Shown here piece by piece: positions 9,801-18,900 of a stretch of DNA of 64,000 nucleotides. Below the pieces are notes generated by a model. The model made no database searches. It had not been told where the DNA came from and was given only the letters and a program-made list of their open reading frames with translations. The stretch comes from Astropecten irregularis. Its lineage: Eukaryota; Echinodermata; Asteroidea; Paxillosida; Astropectinidae. Each line of letters begins with the position of its first letter. Position 1 is the stretch's first letter. The stretch lies in assembly GCA_963971285.1 (NCBI GenBank), contig OZ020251.1:9300001-9364000 (forward strand). Direction: 5' to 3'. The position numbers and the translations under genes are program-made.

Positions 9801-11486
9801 AGAGTCATCAAGAGCGTTGGAAAGATTGAACACTCATTATATCCTTTGATCTTCAAAACAATATTTATTAGAAAAATAAAAAAAGGCATAAAACAACCGT
9901 GGATGGGTACTTGGGGAATAGGGAGACGTTGCATTAGGGTCGTGCACAAAACTTTAGTTAACCTATAGTTTCTTAACATCACTCAAGCCAATGAACTTGA
10001 AATATGACATATGTTCATATTGAGAGCATTCTTTGTCTTCTATTAAATAGTGGATGTCACAAATAGGTAGCTAATTCAATAGAGAGACATTGAAATGTTT
10101 TTGAAAAAAACTCTCAAATTTTTTCTCACATTTTCACTTTCAAATACTACCTGTCTCCCTAATACCCTACTTGTAAAAATGATCAAGCCTTAAATTTAAC
10201 GGAGGCCACGAAAGCCATGGCCTTCGTTGCCCTGATTCTTGGCCTTTGTGCCCCCTTCAAATGTTTCCATAGACATTATGATTTTTAAATTCTTGGCCTT
10301 CGTGCCCCCTTCAAATGTTTCCATAGACATTATGATTTTTAAGTGGAAGTGCCCCTTGCAATGGAAAAGTGGCCTTGCCCTTTTCAGAACCAAATTCAAG
10401 GCCTGAATGATAATAGCTGCAGATGTTTTAATTGGACTACAATTCATACACCTACAACCTTTCATCTTTCCCTTGTCAGGAATCTCAGTTAAACCAAATT
10501 TTGTAGGCAAATATTGTACAGTTTTAAATTCTTCCTGTGTCAAGAGGAAAAAAGTTTTCCTTTTTTTCATGGAAGATTATGTTTGGGAGCGCAGGACAGT
10601 GGTTAACCTGTTTTCAAATCGAAGTGAACTTTGAGGTACCAGAAGGTATTGCATCGAGGTGTTTTAATAAGGACCCTGTCTTTAAGTTTTGAGGGTCAGG
10701 ATCCAATCTCATGGTTCATGGGAGGTCACAGATGCAGTATGCACCAACCATTCTTCAACTCTGAGGTACTACCATGCTGCGTAGCGTTGGTAGAGGAGAT
10801 TACGGGTACATGTAGATCCTCTTTTGAAGGCTTGTAAAATAACGTCCAACACGTCCAAGAGATTTGTAGGAGAGAGACACTGTTCAAATGATGAGTCATT
10901 TAGGCCATATTATTATTATGTTTTGATTAACCTAAAGCCAGAAAGGCAACCAAATCAGACATGATAATTTTTTCCTTTACCGCTGTGTACCTGGAGGTCA
11001 TTCCACACGGACCGCAAGACGGACACCGCCGAGAACTTCATTGACGGAGATCTGATTGAGAGTTTCTTGGATCTGAGCAGGGACAAGATGGAGGAAGTAG
11101 TACAGGGCTTACAGGTGGGTCCAGTGATCTCTTCTCATCACAGATGAGCATAAGTTTATAGTTATCATTCACGTCCAAATTGGAATTTGAACCTTGGACC
11201 TCTTTGGTGATTCCAAGATTTCAGAACATTGATGAAGGCCCTCTTAATCAATGGTGGGTCATCTTCTCCTGATTTTGATCAGTGCTTCTTTGAGAACCCA
11301 GCTCTCCAGCTGGTCTGTCCTCTACTGACACTCAATCAGTCTGTTAACTCTACAAATCCAACTGAATAATGAAAGGGAATCCTATTCCTCTTCTTGATGT
11401 GGCAGATTAGCGACGGAGACATGAAGAGAGAAGCCAATGTCAGCGACATTATAAAGATTGTCGAGGAGCTGACCAGGATACACTGA
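3649..11486 (+). CDS. DDB1: DDB1, 3' part (last ~338 residues, 8 coding exons)
   Basis: DDB1 is the adaptor that links CUL4-RING ubiquitin ligase to DCAF substrate receptors and, with DDB2, recognises UV-damaged DNA; it acts in nucleus and cytoplasm. Exons are 3649-3813, 4100-4194, 5041-5211, 5445-5554, 9143-9312, 9736-9838, 10991-11114 and 11406-11486 (TGA 11484-11486). Joined they stay in frame and closely match the C-terminal third of human DDB1 (1140 aa), for example [55 protein letters not shown] and the ending VEELTRIH. The segment covers the end of beta-propeller C and the C-terminal helical domain. The first exon begins two bases into a codon, so the gene continues left of the window; no earlier exon was found in 1-3648. 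One intron is AT-AC. M1AP lies tail-to-tail downstream. Confidence 0.95.
3885..3951 (+). repeat. MITE family R2, terminal fragment
   Basis: It holds the GAATCTGCATTTCTTTGACA end segment and a decayed ACCAAAATATGGTATTTACT TTAA terminus, seen intact at 25860-25912 and 38580-38642. Confidence 0.6.
4100..4194 (+). CDS. DDB1: DDB1 exon
   Basis: The acceptor is TTTTTCCAG and the donor GTG|GTGAGT. It encodes [20 protein letters not shown] and [12 protein letters not shown]. The strand upstream of the blade is conserved with human, and the exon ends on a codon boundary. Confidence 0.93.
5041..5211 (+). CDS. DDB1: DDB1 exon
   Basis: It has 57 whole codons from [20 protein letters not shown] to KPMEGCLEE. 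The acceptor is GGACCGCAG and the donor GAG|GTGAGT. It contains the very conserved [17 protein letters not shown] block of propeller C. Confidence 0.94.
5445..5554 (+). CDS. DDB1: DDB1 exon
   Basis: The acceptor is CGCCGTAG and the donor ACAG|GTATGT. It encodes [20 protein letters not shown] and [11 protein letters not shown]. It ends two bases into a serine codon completed by the exon at 9143. The following intron (3.6 kb) is the one swollen by minisatellite and nested foldback DNA. Confidence 0.94.
5709..5850 (-). repeat. Interspersed repeat (partner of 10195-10400)
   Basis: GGGGCACTTCCATTGGAAAA, TATGTCTATGGAAATATTTG and AAGGCCAAGAACCAGGGCAA are the reverse complement of sequence at 10195-10400. 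Two copies therefore lie in opposite orientation in DDB1 introns. Confidence 0.65.
5917..6530. repeat. 108-bp minisatellite (about 5.7 copies)
   Basis: CATGGATTTTTAAGCAGCTC recurs at 5917, 6025, 6133, 6241, 6350 and 6458, a period of 108 bp (one 109). Because 108 is divisible by three, the minus strand stays open for 157 codons as a 36-residue repeat. No start context or homology supports coding. Confidence 0.95.
6534..8618. mobile_element. Composite insertion splitting the 108-bp minisatellite
   Basis: The array stops mid-unit near 6530 and resumes at about 8624 with the same unit. The ~2.1 kb between is flanked at both ends by CGTTTAAACGTTTAAACGTT (about 6582 and 8591), a self-complementary block. 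It contains the nested foldback element at 7475-8457, a poly-G run near 7128 and otherwise unrecognised DNA. Confidence 0.7.
7475..8457. mobile_element. Nested foldback element, 14-bp perfect TIRs
   Basis: It begins CACCGTGTTTACAC and ends GTGTAAACACGGTG, perfect inverted repeats. TTG abuts both ends, a possible 3-bp target duplication. The sub-terminal regions are dense with GATC-, CGCGATC- and GTGTAAACGC-type inverted repeats in both orientations. No transposase ORF, so non-autonomous. Confidence 0.8.
8624..8745. repeat. 108-bp minisatellite, displaced right part
   Basis: One further unit (AGCCTTTAAGTTTGTCTCAT GGATTTTTAAGC to AATGATATAGCCTTTAAG) identical in layout to 5917-6530. This shows the array was split by the intervening insertion. 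Confidence 0.88.
8890..9015 (+). repeat. Interspersed repeat (partner of 16640-16765)
   Basis: GAAGAAAGGCTCCAGCTT, GACACAAAATGG and TAGCAAAATAAAT also occur in order at 16670-16755. Family not recognised. Confidence 0.6.
9143..9312 (+). CDS. DDB1: DDB1 exon
   Basis: The acceptor is TTTCTATAG and the donor GTAG|GTAAGG. It encodes [39 protein letters not shown] and [13 protein letters not shown], almost identical to human DDB1. Confidence 0.95.
9736..9838 (+). CDS. DDB1: DDB1 exon upstream of an AT-AC intron
   Basis: The acceptor is GATGTGCAG. It encodes [20 protein letters not shown] and [12 protein letters not shown], part of the C-terminal helical domain. It ends TCATT followed by ATATCCTTT, not GT. 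Joining to CTGGAGG at 10991 restores HSFWRSFH exactly as in human DDB1; no GT donor nearby gives that result. Confidence 0.93.
9839..10990 (+). other. DDB1: U12-type AT-AC intron of DDB1
   Basis: The intron begins ATATCCTTT, the full U12 AT-AC donor consensus. It ends GCTGTGTAC with no AG at the frame-required boundary. TTTTCCTTTACC (branch A about 10979, 11 bases before the end) fits the U12 branch consensus TTCCTTRAC with one change. Donor, branch, spacing and reading frame all agree. The intron also contains a 57-bp tandem duplication near 10231-10342. Confidence 0.92.
10195..10400 (+). repeat. Interspersed repeat with 57-bp tandem duplication
   Basis: TTCTTGGCCTT followed by TGCCCCCTTCAAATGTTTCC ATAGACATTATG occurs twice, at about 10231-10285 and 10288-10342. 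The whole is an inverted relative of 5709-5850. Confidence 0.7.
10991..11114 (+). CDS. DDB1: DDB1 exon downstream of the AT-AC intron
   Basis: It encodes [20 protein letters not shown] and [20 protein letters not shown], with the first F codon completed by the exon's first base. The donor is ACAG|GTGGGT. This is the C-terminal helical domain. Confidence 0.93.
11406..11486 (+). CDS. DDB1: DDB1 last coding exon
   Basis: The acceptor is ATGTGGCAG. It encodes [20 protein letters not shown] then ELTRIH and TGA, matching the exact C-terminal residues of DDB1. The 3' UTR follows; no clear poly(A) signal was identified. Confidence 0.95.
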   Translation: MSDGDMKREANVSDIIKIVEELTRIH

Positions 11487-11738
11487 GCCCGCTGAAGCGA
11501 CTCCACGGCCGAACACGTCAGGTTTACTGATTTCATGCAGTCGCAGGTAAAGCCAATGGTAAATACTTCATTACTTTACAGATACCCTTGTCTATGGCAG
11601 CTCTAGCAGACATTAGTACATACAAACATAGAGTGCCTCTAAATGTGACTTGATTTATTAGGAGACTAATTTGCAAGTTCCTTTTTTGCAAGGCGAAGCT
11701 CAGTAACAACCCCTGCTAATTTGAACAAGGAGATGTCA

Positions 11739-12715
11739 GGTCAGACTACTTGCTTGACAATTACCCTGCCACTAGGAGGGTTACCTTATGCAACAGGGAG
11801 TCTGTAAGGTATTGTAGGGTCAGACTACCTGCTCAATAACTGCCCTGCCACTAGGAGGGTTACCTTATGCAACAGGGAGTCTGTAAGGTATTGTAGGGTC
11901 AGACTACCTGCTCAATAACTGCCCTGCCACTAGGAGGGTTACCTTATGCAGCAGGGAGTCTGTAAGGTATTGTAGGGTCAGACTGCTTGCTCAATAACTG
12001 CCCTGCCACTAGGAGGGTTACCTTATGCAGCAGGGAGTCTGTAAGGTATTGTCGGGTCAGACTGCTTGCTCAATAACTGCTCTGCCACTAGGAGGGTTAC
12101 CTTAAGCAGCATGGAGTCTGTAAGGTATTGTCAGGTCAGACTGCTTGCTCAATAACTGCCCTGCCACTGGGAGGGTTACCTTATGCAGCGGGGAGTCTGT
12201 GAGGTATTGTAGGGTCAGACTGCTTGCTCAATAACTGCCCTGCCACTAGGAGGGTTACCTTATGCAGCAGGGAGTCTGTAAGGTATTGTCGGGTCAGACT
12301 GCTTGCTCAATAACTGCCCTGCCACTGGGAGGGTTACCTTATGCAGCAGGGAGTCTGTAAGGTATTGTAGGGTCAGACTGCATGCTCGGTAACTGCCCTA
12401 CCACTAGGAGGGAACCTTACCTTATGCAGCAGGGAGTCTTTTAGGTATTGTAGGGTCAGACTGCTTGCTCAATAACTGCCCTGCCACTAGGAGGGTTACC
12501 TTATGCAGCAGGGAGTCTGTAAGATATTGTAGGGTCAGACTGCTTGCTCAATAAGTGCCCTACCACTAGGAGGGTTACCTTTTGCAGCTGGGGGTCTGTT
12601 AAGTATTGTAGGGTCAGACTGCATGCTCGGTAACTGCCCTGCCACTAGGAGGGTTACCTTTTGCAGCTGGGGGTCTGTTAAGTATTGTAGGGTCAGACTG
12701 CTTGCTCAATGATGT
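11739..12715. repeat. 79-bp minisatellite (about 12 copies), DDB1 3' flank
   Basis: GGTCAGACT recurs at 11739, 11818, 11897 and 11976, then on to about 12700, with a 79-bp period. Each unit holds CTGCCCTGCCACTAGGAGGG and TTACCTTATGCAGCAGGGAG. It starts about 250 bp after the DDB1 stop and could be partly in the 3' UTR. Confidence 0.95.
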
Positions 12716-13182
12716 GACATTTAAAATTCAGTAAAACAGTACAATTCATGTCAACATTATTGTGACAATGTATTATTAAGCATAACGTCCATGTCTATAA
12801 ATAATAATTTTAAATCACAACTTAAAGAAAAAAACAAACAAACAAACTGAAAAGCTTTTTAATGTTTCATTTCTTTTCCCGTTCCACTTGGGCTTAACAC
12901 TCATTTGAGTTCTCAGAGTAACACCATAGTTTGTTAATTGATGTTCACCCTACCTTGGCAGCGCTGCCTATAGTACACAGTACCTTCCTGAACAATGTAC
13001 ATTATATAAAGGGTGTGCAGTTAGTTATTAAGCAGGTCAACATGTTAAAGCCTTAACAGAAACAATTGTTAAAAATGTTTAAAATATAATTGCTGATACA
13101 AACCATGAACTACTACAAATCTTTTGAGACTGTCTGCTTTCCACCCTAAATCGAGCTATCAATAGAAGCATAATGTGTTGCT

Positions 13183-13400
13183 TTGTCATTGAAAAGTGAA
13201 CAAAGAAGAATTCACTGCAGCGGGATTCGAACCAACGACCTACTGAATACCGTACAGTACGGAACACTGAATCATACGGTGTACGGAATACCATACTGTA
13301 TGGATATTCTTAAGGTCGCTGGTTCTAATCCCACTCCAGTCAATTTTTCTTTGTTCACTTTTCAATGACTTTCAATGACAATGAAGTTAATCCAGTCAGT
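13183..13400. repeat. SINE-1-like copy with internal palindrome
   Basis: GGGATTCGAACCAACGACCT is a reversed B-box region. CAGTCAATTTTTCTTTGTTC then CACTTTTCAATGAC is the SINE-1 tail. Between them lies a palindromic CCGTACAGTACGG / ATACGGTGTACG block (about 13248-13310), so this looks like two heads meeting in inverse orientation. Confidence 0.6.
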
Positions 13401-13498
13401 TTCCATTGTGTGTTATTTGAATAGTGATTTTTCTTTGTTTGGTTTAAATCACAAATGACGTCAAAGAGGATCAGTGTTGATGTAATTTGGTTTTGAGC

Positions 13499-13549
13499 AG
13501 ATGAGCATTATTATTATTATTATTATTTTTTTTTTTTGGGGGGGGGGTC
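13499..13549. repeat. Simple repeat: (ATT)n, poly-T, poly-G
   Basis: A run of ATT triplets passes into a T tract and then a G tract. Confidence 0.9.
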
Positions 13550-14385
13550 ATTGTCTTAGCTGAGATGTGTATGAACATTTTGACAACTACAGTCTGCATT
13601 TAATAACCTGGAATTAAATTCCAACACTGTAGGATGCCCTAAAAGCCCTTCTTGGGCAATCAAGCCTTGTGTCGCGTAGCATTGTATAATGGCTCAACAG
13701 TCCATCAACATAAAACAAACACTGCAGTATACCTATAGCACAACCTTTGGATTTGGACCAAGGAGTGCCATCCAATAAACCCCTTATTAGTTGCATATAA
13801 TGCCTGAAATTTACTGTCCTCTGAGGCTCTGTCGTACATAAATACATGGTGCATATGGTGCTTTCTTTGTTACAAAGCTTAGCAAGCTACAAACAATGCT
13901 AAGCCTAGTTCATACTTGAGTAAAGATTGAAAGGGAATTGTCGGTGATGTGCTTTCACCTTGAAATTTGCATGAACTGTGGAATTTACATGTAGGGTGCC
14001 TCTGCCTCATTATAGAGCCCGTCAAACCCCCAAAGTAGGAATGGGTTTGGTGTGGATCTGGGAGAATTGTAGTGATAATCTTTGATCAATCCAGCTTTCC
14101 TGTGTGAATCACACGATCTCATAATCAGCACTTACTTTCTGCGCGTAGTAATTTGCAAGATTTGGCCAGTGTGAGAGTGATAATCATTTTGTAAATATTT
14201 TAAAATTGTCTGTTTTTTGTCCATTTTTTACACAAAAGTGCTTATGACAAATTAGTGTTGTTGTTATTACATAAGATTTTGTGTTGTTACATTTGTTTCC
14301 CAAGAACATTAAAAAATATATTGAGAAAAGAATCTTGTCCATTTCATTCCTTTCTTTGGACCGAAAGGGTTTTAGGTTTTGGGAG

Positions 14386-14520
14386 AGAAACTCTAATACT
14401 GGTCAGGCCCAACCATTGAAAAGCCTGGCCAGGCTTCGGCCTTTGGGCTTGAAATCCTCCTCATGTCAATCCTGTACTTCAGTAGAGCATTAGTAGAGCT
14501 TTTTAAAATCAATAAAACCT
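14386..14520 (+). repeat. Interspersed repeat family R5 copy
   Basis: R5 is recognised by AAAGCCTGGCCAGGC followed by GGCTTT/GGGCTTGAAATCCTCCTC and AATAAARCCTGGCTTCTGG. Related copies lie near 17265-17370, 18520-18680, 20690-20740, 21545-21860 (opposite strand in part), 22395-22460 and 36105-36440. Confidence 0.65.
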
Positions 14521-15117
14521 GGCTTCTGGATACTTTCCATGATCAGGCATAAAGCTTGGACATAAGACAAAACAAGGAAATTCCAATATTTACCATATTT
14601 TGGACAGTGTTTTTCACTTTTCAAATGCATAAGAGTGAAGTGAAAAAAAAGAGGAAATCAGATGATCTGAGGAAAATTTGCATGCCTGGTCAAATATTAA
14701 AATAGTATCAAAATCGAACCAGGGGCTTGAAGTTGATAATCATCCCTTTTTTCGAGATTTGAGGCTGATGAAAGTGATGATTTTTAAAAAGCCAGAGAGC
14801 ACGGCCAAGCCAAGCTTTGAAGTGACAGGGCTGAACCAGTGTTTAACTTTCTTTCCAAACCTTTGTTGAAGTCTAATCTTATCTTATCAATATCAAGGCT
14901 TGTGAAAAGTGATGCGCAGGCACAACACTGCAGGAATAAAAGTGCATGCATAAAAACCAATAAACTAACAACAAATACTTGGATCCAGAGAGTTTAAAAA
15001 GCTTGCAGTGCTGACGGGTCATTCACTTTTACATGGGTCAGGCTGGGACAACCCGGAACAATATTTCACTGTGGAAAGGCATGTACATGTACATGTAGGA
15101 TTAGTGATAAGTCACCA

Positions 15118-15363
15118 GGGACCAATTTCATAGAGCTGCTTCAGCACAAAATATGCTTAAGTGTAAAAAGTTTCCTTGATCAACAGGATTACCAATCAAA
15201 TTTTCGTGTGATGTTTTAATACTGCTTCCTACTTGTATTCGGTCATTTTTTGATGAGTATGACATTCACAAGGAGTTTTGGCTGGCATACTGATTTTTTT
15301 TACCAGGGTTTTGGGTGCTTAAGCAAATCTTGGTGCTTAAGCAACTCTGTGAAATTGGTTCCA
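15118..15363. repeat. MITE family R1 copy (near complete)
   Basis: Left end GGGACCAATTTCATAGAGCT, right end the inverse, AACTCTGTGAAATTGGTTCC. About 246 bp with no ORF of note. Confidence 0.85.
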
Positions 15364-15705
15364 GGTGTCTTCGGCAGCCTGACCAGCTATTCAGTAGCAA
15401 CATTCTGCTGGTTTTTATATTCAGTGCAAATTTCGAATTGTTTGAGCAGAGCATCTCAAAGTGTTGTAAATGTTTGGGAAGCATTCTACCAGCTCACTGC
15501 AGTCTTCAAGTCAACAGCGCACGCACGCGCAAATCAAAACGCGCATGCTCACAATTGCAAAAGCATGGTTTGCGCATGTGCTGGTGACTCAAGACCGATT
15601 TTCCAAAGTCTCCCATTTCTTAGATTCTTGCCACATTTGACCAAATCTGGATGTTAGGTTACGCCGTCATCGCAATCCTCCCCAGCTTTCATCGGCACAC
15701 CGCAT

Positions 15706-15915
15706 CTACTCCGCACCGTGATAGTAGGGGTTGGTCTCCATCGTCAGGGGCTGATGGTACCTCTGCGTGCCTGAGGAACAGTTGCCTCGCGAGGCACCTC
15801 TAGTGTTTCCCCTGTGGGCACCTCGGGAGGCACCTATGGGTGCATTGCCATACGCACCCTGAGTGCTCGGGTATTTTCCTGTCGGTATTCCTCTTGTGGC
15901 ATTCGATCTTGAAGG
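15706..15915 (-). CDS. M1AP: M1AP exon 11 (Gly/Arg-rich tail)
   Basis: The acceptor is TTTTGTAACAG; stop TAG at 15708-15706. It encodes 69 residues rich in G, R, S and N, with repeated RGASRG/GASRGAHRG motifs reminiscent of RGG-type low-complexity tails. In frame with exon 10 but without clear human counterpart, so less certain. Confidence 0.75.
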   Translation of the reverse strand, partial: PSRSNATRGIPTGKYPSTQGAYGNAPIGASRGAHRGNTRGASRGNCSSGTQRYHQPLTMETNPYYHGAE

Positions 15916-18900
15916 CTGTTACAAAATATTAGAAATGAAATTTTGAGGAATTAACTCTGTGTAAGATTGCTGGACTTGAGCTTCATGCTAGAAGTCAGAA
16001 CATTACGTGGTGAGACATGTACATGTAAGATTGTGCTCCTGATTCCAACTTCTGATGCCATTGAACAAAAAAATGAATTGGAATCTTTCTTTGTTTGTTC
16101 CATTGGATTAGATTTTCCAATAACTTCAACAGTACAGCTACCTTTTTTGTGCCACCTAAAAAGTTATTTAGATAGACGACTGCATATGAATATTTATTTC
16201 TATTAATATTACTACATGTATTCCATCATTATACCAGTGTTATCTCTGGAGCCTTGCGTTTCAGCTGCCTCCCGGTACCCTGCGGTTGCCTGGTCCCCGT
16301 GGTACGGATGAGCATAGCCATCAGACTGTCATGCAGCTGAGATTTCACCATCAAAGGGTTGAACAGATCATCCATCTCCAGCTATAATCCAAACAACCCA
16401 AACAACATGAGGAGAAATCCATTAACATTAGTGGTATAAAATAGAGGCTTTTGGCTGCGGTTTGGAAATAGATTCTCTAGTTTGAAAATGAGAAAAAGTG
16501 CTTTGAACAGCTTCTATGAAAAACCACAACCTATATTCCCAGCATATTTGATACAGTTGAAGCCGGAGCCTGAGCCAATCTTTGAGAAAGGCCCCTGCCT
16601 TGAGGCTAGGCTTGGGACTTCACTACCTTTATTTGAGGTCCCCCTAAACGATTGGGCCATATGATGAAGCTGAAGAAAGGCTCCAGCTTCGCCATGTATC
16701 TCAAGTTCTCCTTTTCATTTAGGACACAAAATGGTGGTAGCAAAATAAATATCAAACCATAATAATGATAATAATTGTGGTATGTACGTGTGGGTTTAAG
16801 TTAGCACTGCAGTTATTAAAGGCCATTTTACCAGAACCTAGATACTTTTTGGTGGGAGACACCTTGATTCAATAGTCATACTTAGAAGTGGATGTGTGTT
16901 CGGTTGTCACAGCAGAGTCACCAACCGTATATCCCATCACCTACCCTCTCCAGACGGGCAGCCACATTCTGCATGTAATCAGACGATGGGCTGTCCTCCC
17001 TCCTGCTGCAGTCAACAGGCAACATCAGCTCCCTGACAGCAATAGGTCTGAGGAGGAGTGACAGGGCCGGGGAAGGCAGCAGGACAAAGTGGCCTGAAGG
17101 TTTGGGAGCTTGGAAGCCGGATGGAGGGACGTCACTGTCCATTCTGACCACTAAGGCCAAATTCTGCAACCAAATCAAAGGGTCATGTTTTTTATATTTC
17201 TGCCATTACCACGGTGAATCCAGAATGTTGCATATAAAAAAATGTAAGAATTAGATGCAGTGGTAGAACTTTGGGAGGAGAGAAACTTCAATATTTGTTG
17301 GGCCAAGCCACTGAAAAGCCTGGCCAGGCCGGGGCTTTGAGTGGGGTCTTGGGCTTCTAGCATCCCTGGCACTTTACCATCAATGTAATATGACCAGGGG
17401 TATGTCATTATTAATGCTGTTTAGAGTGAGCCAAGTGGAAAGTTGAATAGAACCTAAAACCATCCTGTACCTGTTCGTGAAGCAAATGGCAGAGTGCATG
17501 GAAGTGTTGCTGGTTCGATTCCAACTCGTCCCAGTCCAGCTTCCAGCATGCGGTGGGTCTGACTAGAAGTGGCATCCCAAAGACCTAATCCAGAAACCAG
17601 GAATTTTCAGTAAAGAAAAATTGACTGGAGCGGGATTCGAACCAGCGACCTTTGGAATACCGTCCTTGCACTCTTACCAACTGACCTATCCAGCCCTTTA
17701 TTTCAGTAACTGCCAAAGGAACAAAGATATTTGACTATCAGGGACACCACCAGCATAGGGCAGGATAGATCAACGGTTGAAGCTCAGGTTCGGTATTGCA
17801 GGGGTGGCAGGTTCGAATCCCGCCCTTTGTTCACTTTTCAATGACTAAATATAATCTTTGCACGTAGGCCAAAATATTTCTTGGTTAGATAAGATTTCTT
17901 TGAACTTACTATTGAATCGCATATTCCTGCCACTTTTGCCATCTGGGTGGTGCGTAGTTCTATGATGGGTGCCGTGGTCACACTGCTTTTAGACGCAGCT
18001 TGGTTCGTCACTGGTTTCCCTGGAAATACACTTGTATGGAGGTCCTGTTAGAAGGGCAAGTCAAATTTTTCTAGAGTTGTTGACTTTAATGACTAGAGTT
18101 GCCTTGGGCTCAAGTCCGATTCGAGTCACTGATCTTGACTTGACCCTGACGCAATGACTTGTGACTTTGAAAAAAAACTGACTCGAGACTTGACTTGACG
18201 AACTTTGACTTGGGTCACAACTTAATTCACATTTACAAGTACATTGTGTATGATAGCCAAGTCTGGTAAAAACTGTGATAGGGATGTGCATATTACATTT
18301 CATACTAATGTTGACTATAAAGTTTTGATTGCCTCTTTGACACATAACATCATGGATTTAAATATTTTTTTATTCTTTTTTTCATGGCAATGGTGATGTC
18401 TTTTTTTTATTCAAATTTGCCAGTAAACTTTTGCACATCAACTTGCTTTTTATGATTGTACAATGTATATAAAGCTTTGAAAACAATAAATTAATCAAAG
18501 GAAAAATTGTGCATTGAAAGGGAGAGAAACTTTAAATAACTGATTGGTCCAGCCATTATAAAGCCTTGCAAAGCCCATGCAGGCCTTTAGGCCCCAAATC
18601 CTCCTCTTGTCAGGCCTGATCTTCACTACGATAGAGCTGCTTAAAATCAGCAAAGTCTGCCTTCTGGACTCTGTCCATGAATGATGAACTCAACTTGTCA
18701 ATCGCATTTAGCACCGTTAATAATCCAAAACACAACAGGGGCTTAAAGTTCACAGTTACGTGCTTGGGATTGAAGAAGCCTTTAGATACCAGTGGCCAAT
18801 TTCACAGAGCTTCTTATAAGCACCAACATTTGCTTGAGCACCAAAAACCTTGGTAAATAAAACCAGTATGCCAGCCGAATTTCCTTGTGAATGAATAGCC

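Larger units (their letters stand above)
12716..15117. other. Intergenic region between DDB1 and M1AP
   Basis: No gene was found. It holds a SINE-like stretch at 13183-13400, a simple repeat at 13499-13549, and an R5 repeat at about 14386-14870. The rest is AT-rich and unassigned. Confidence 0.5.
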
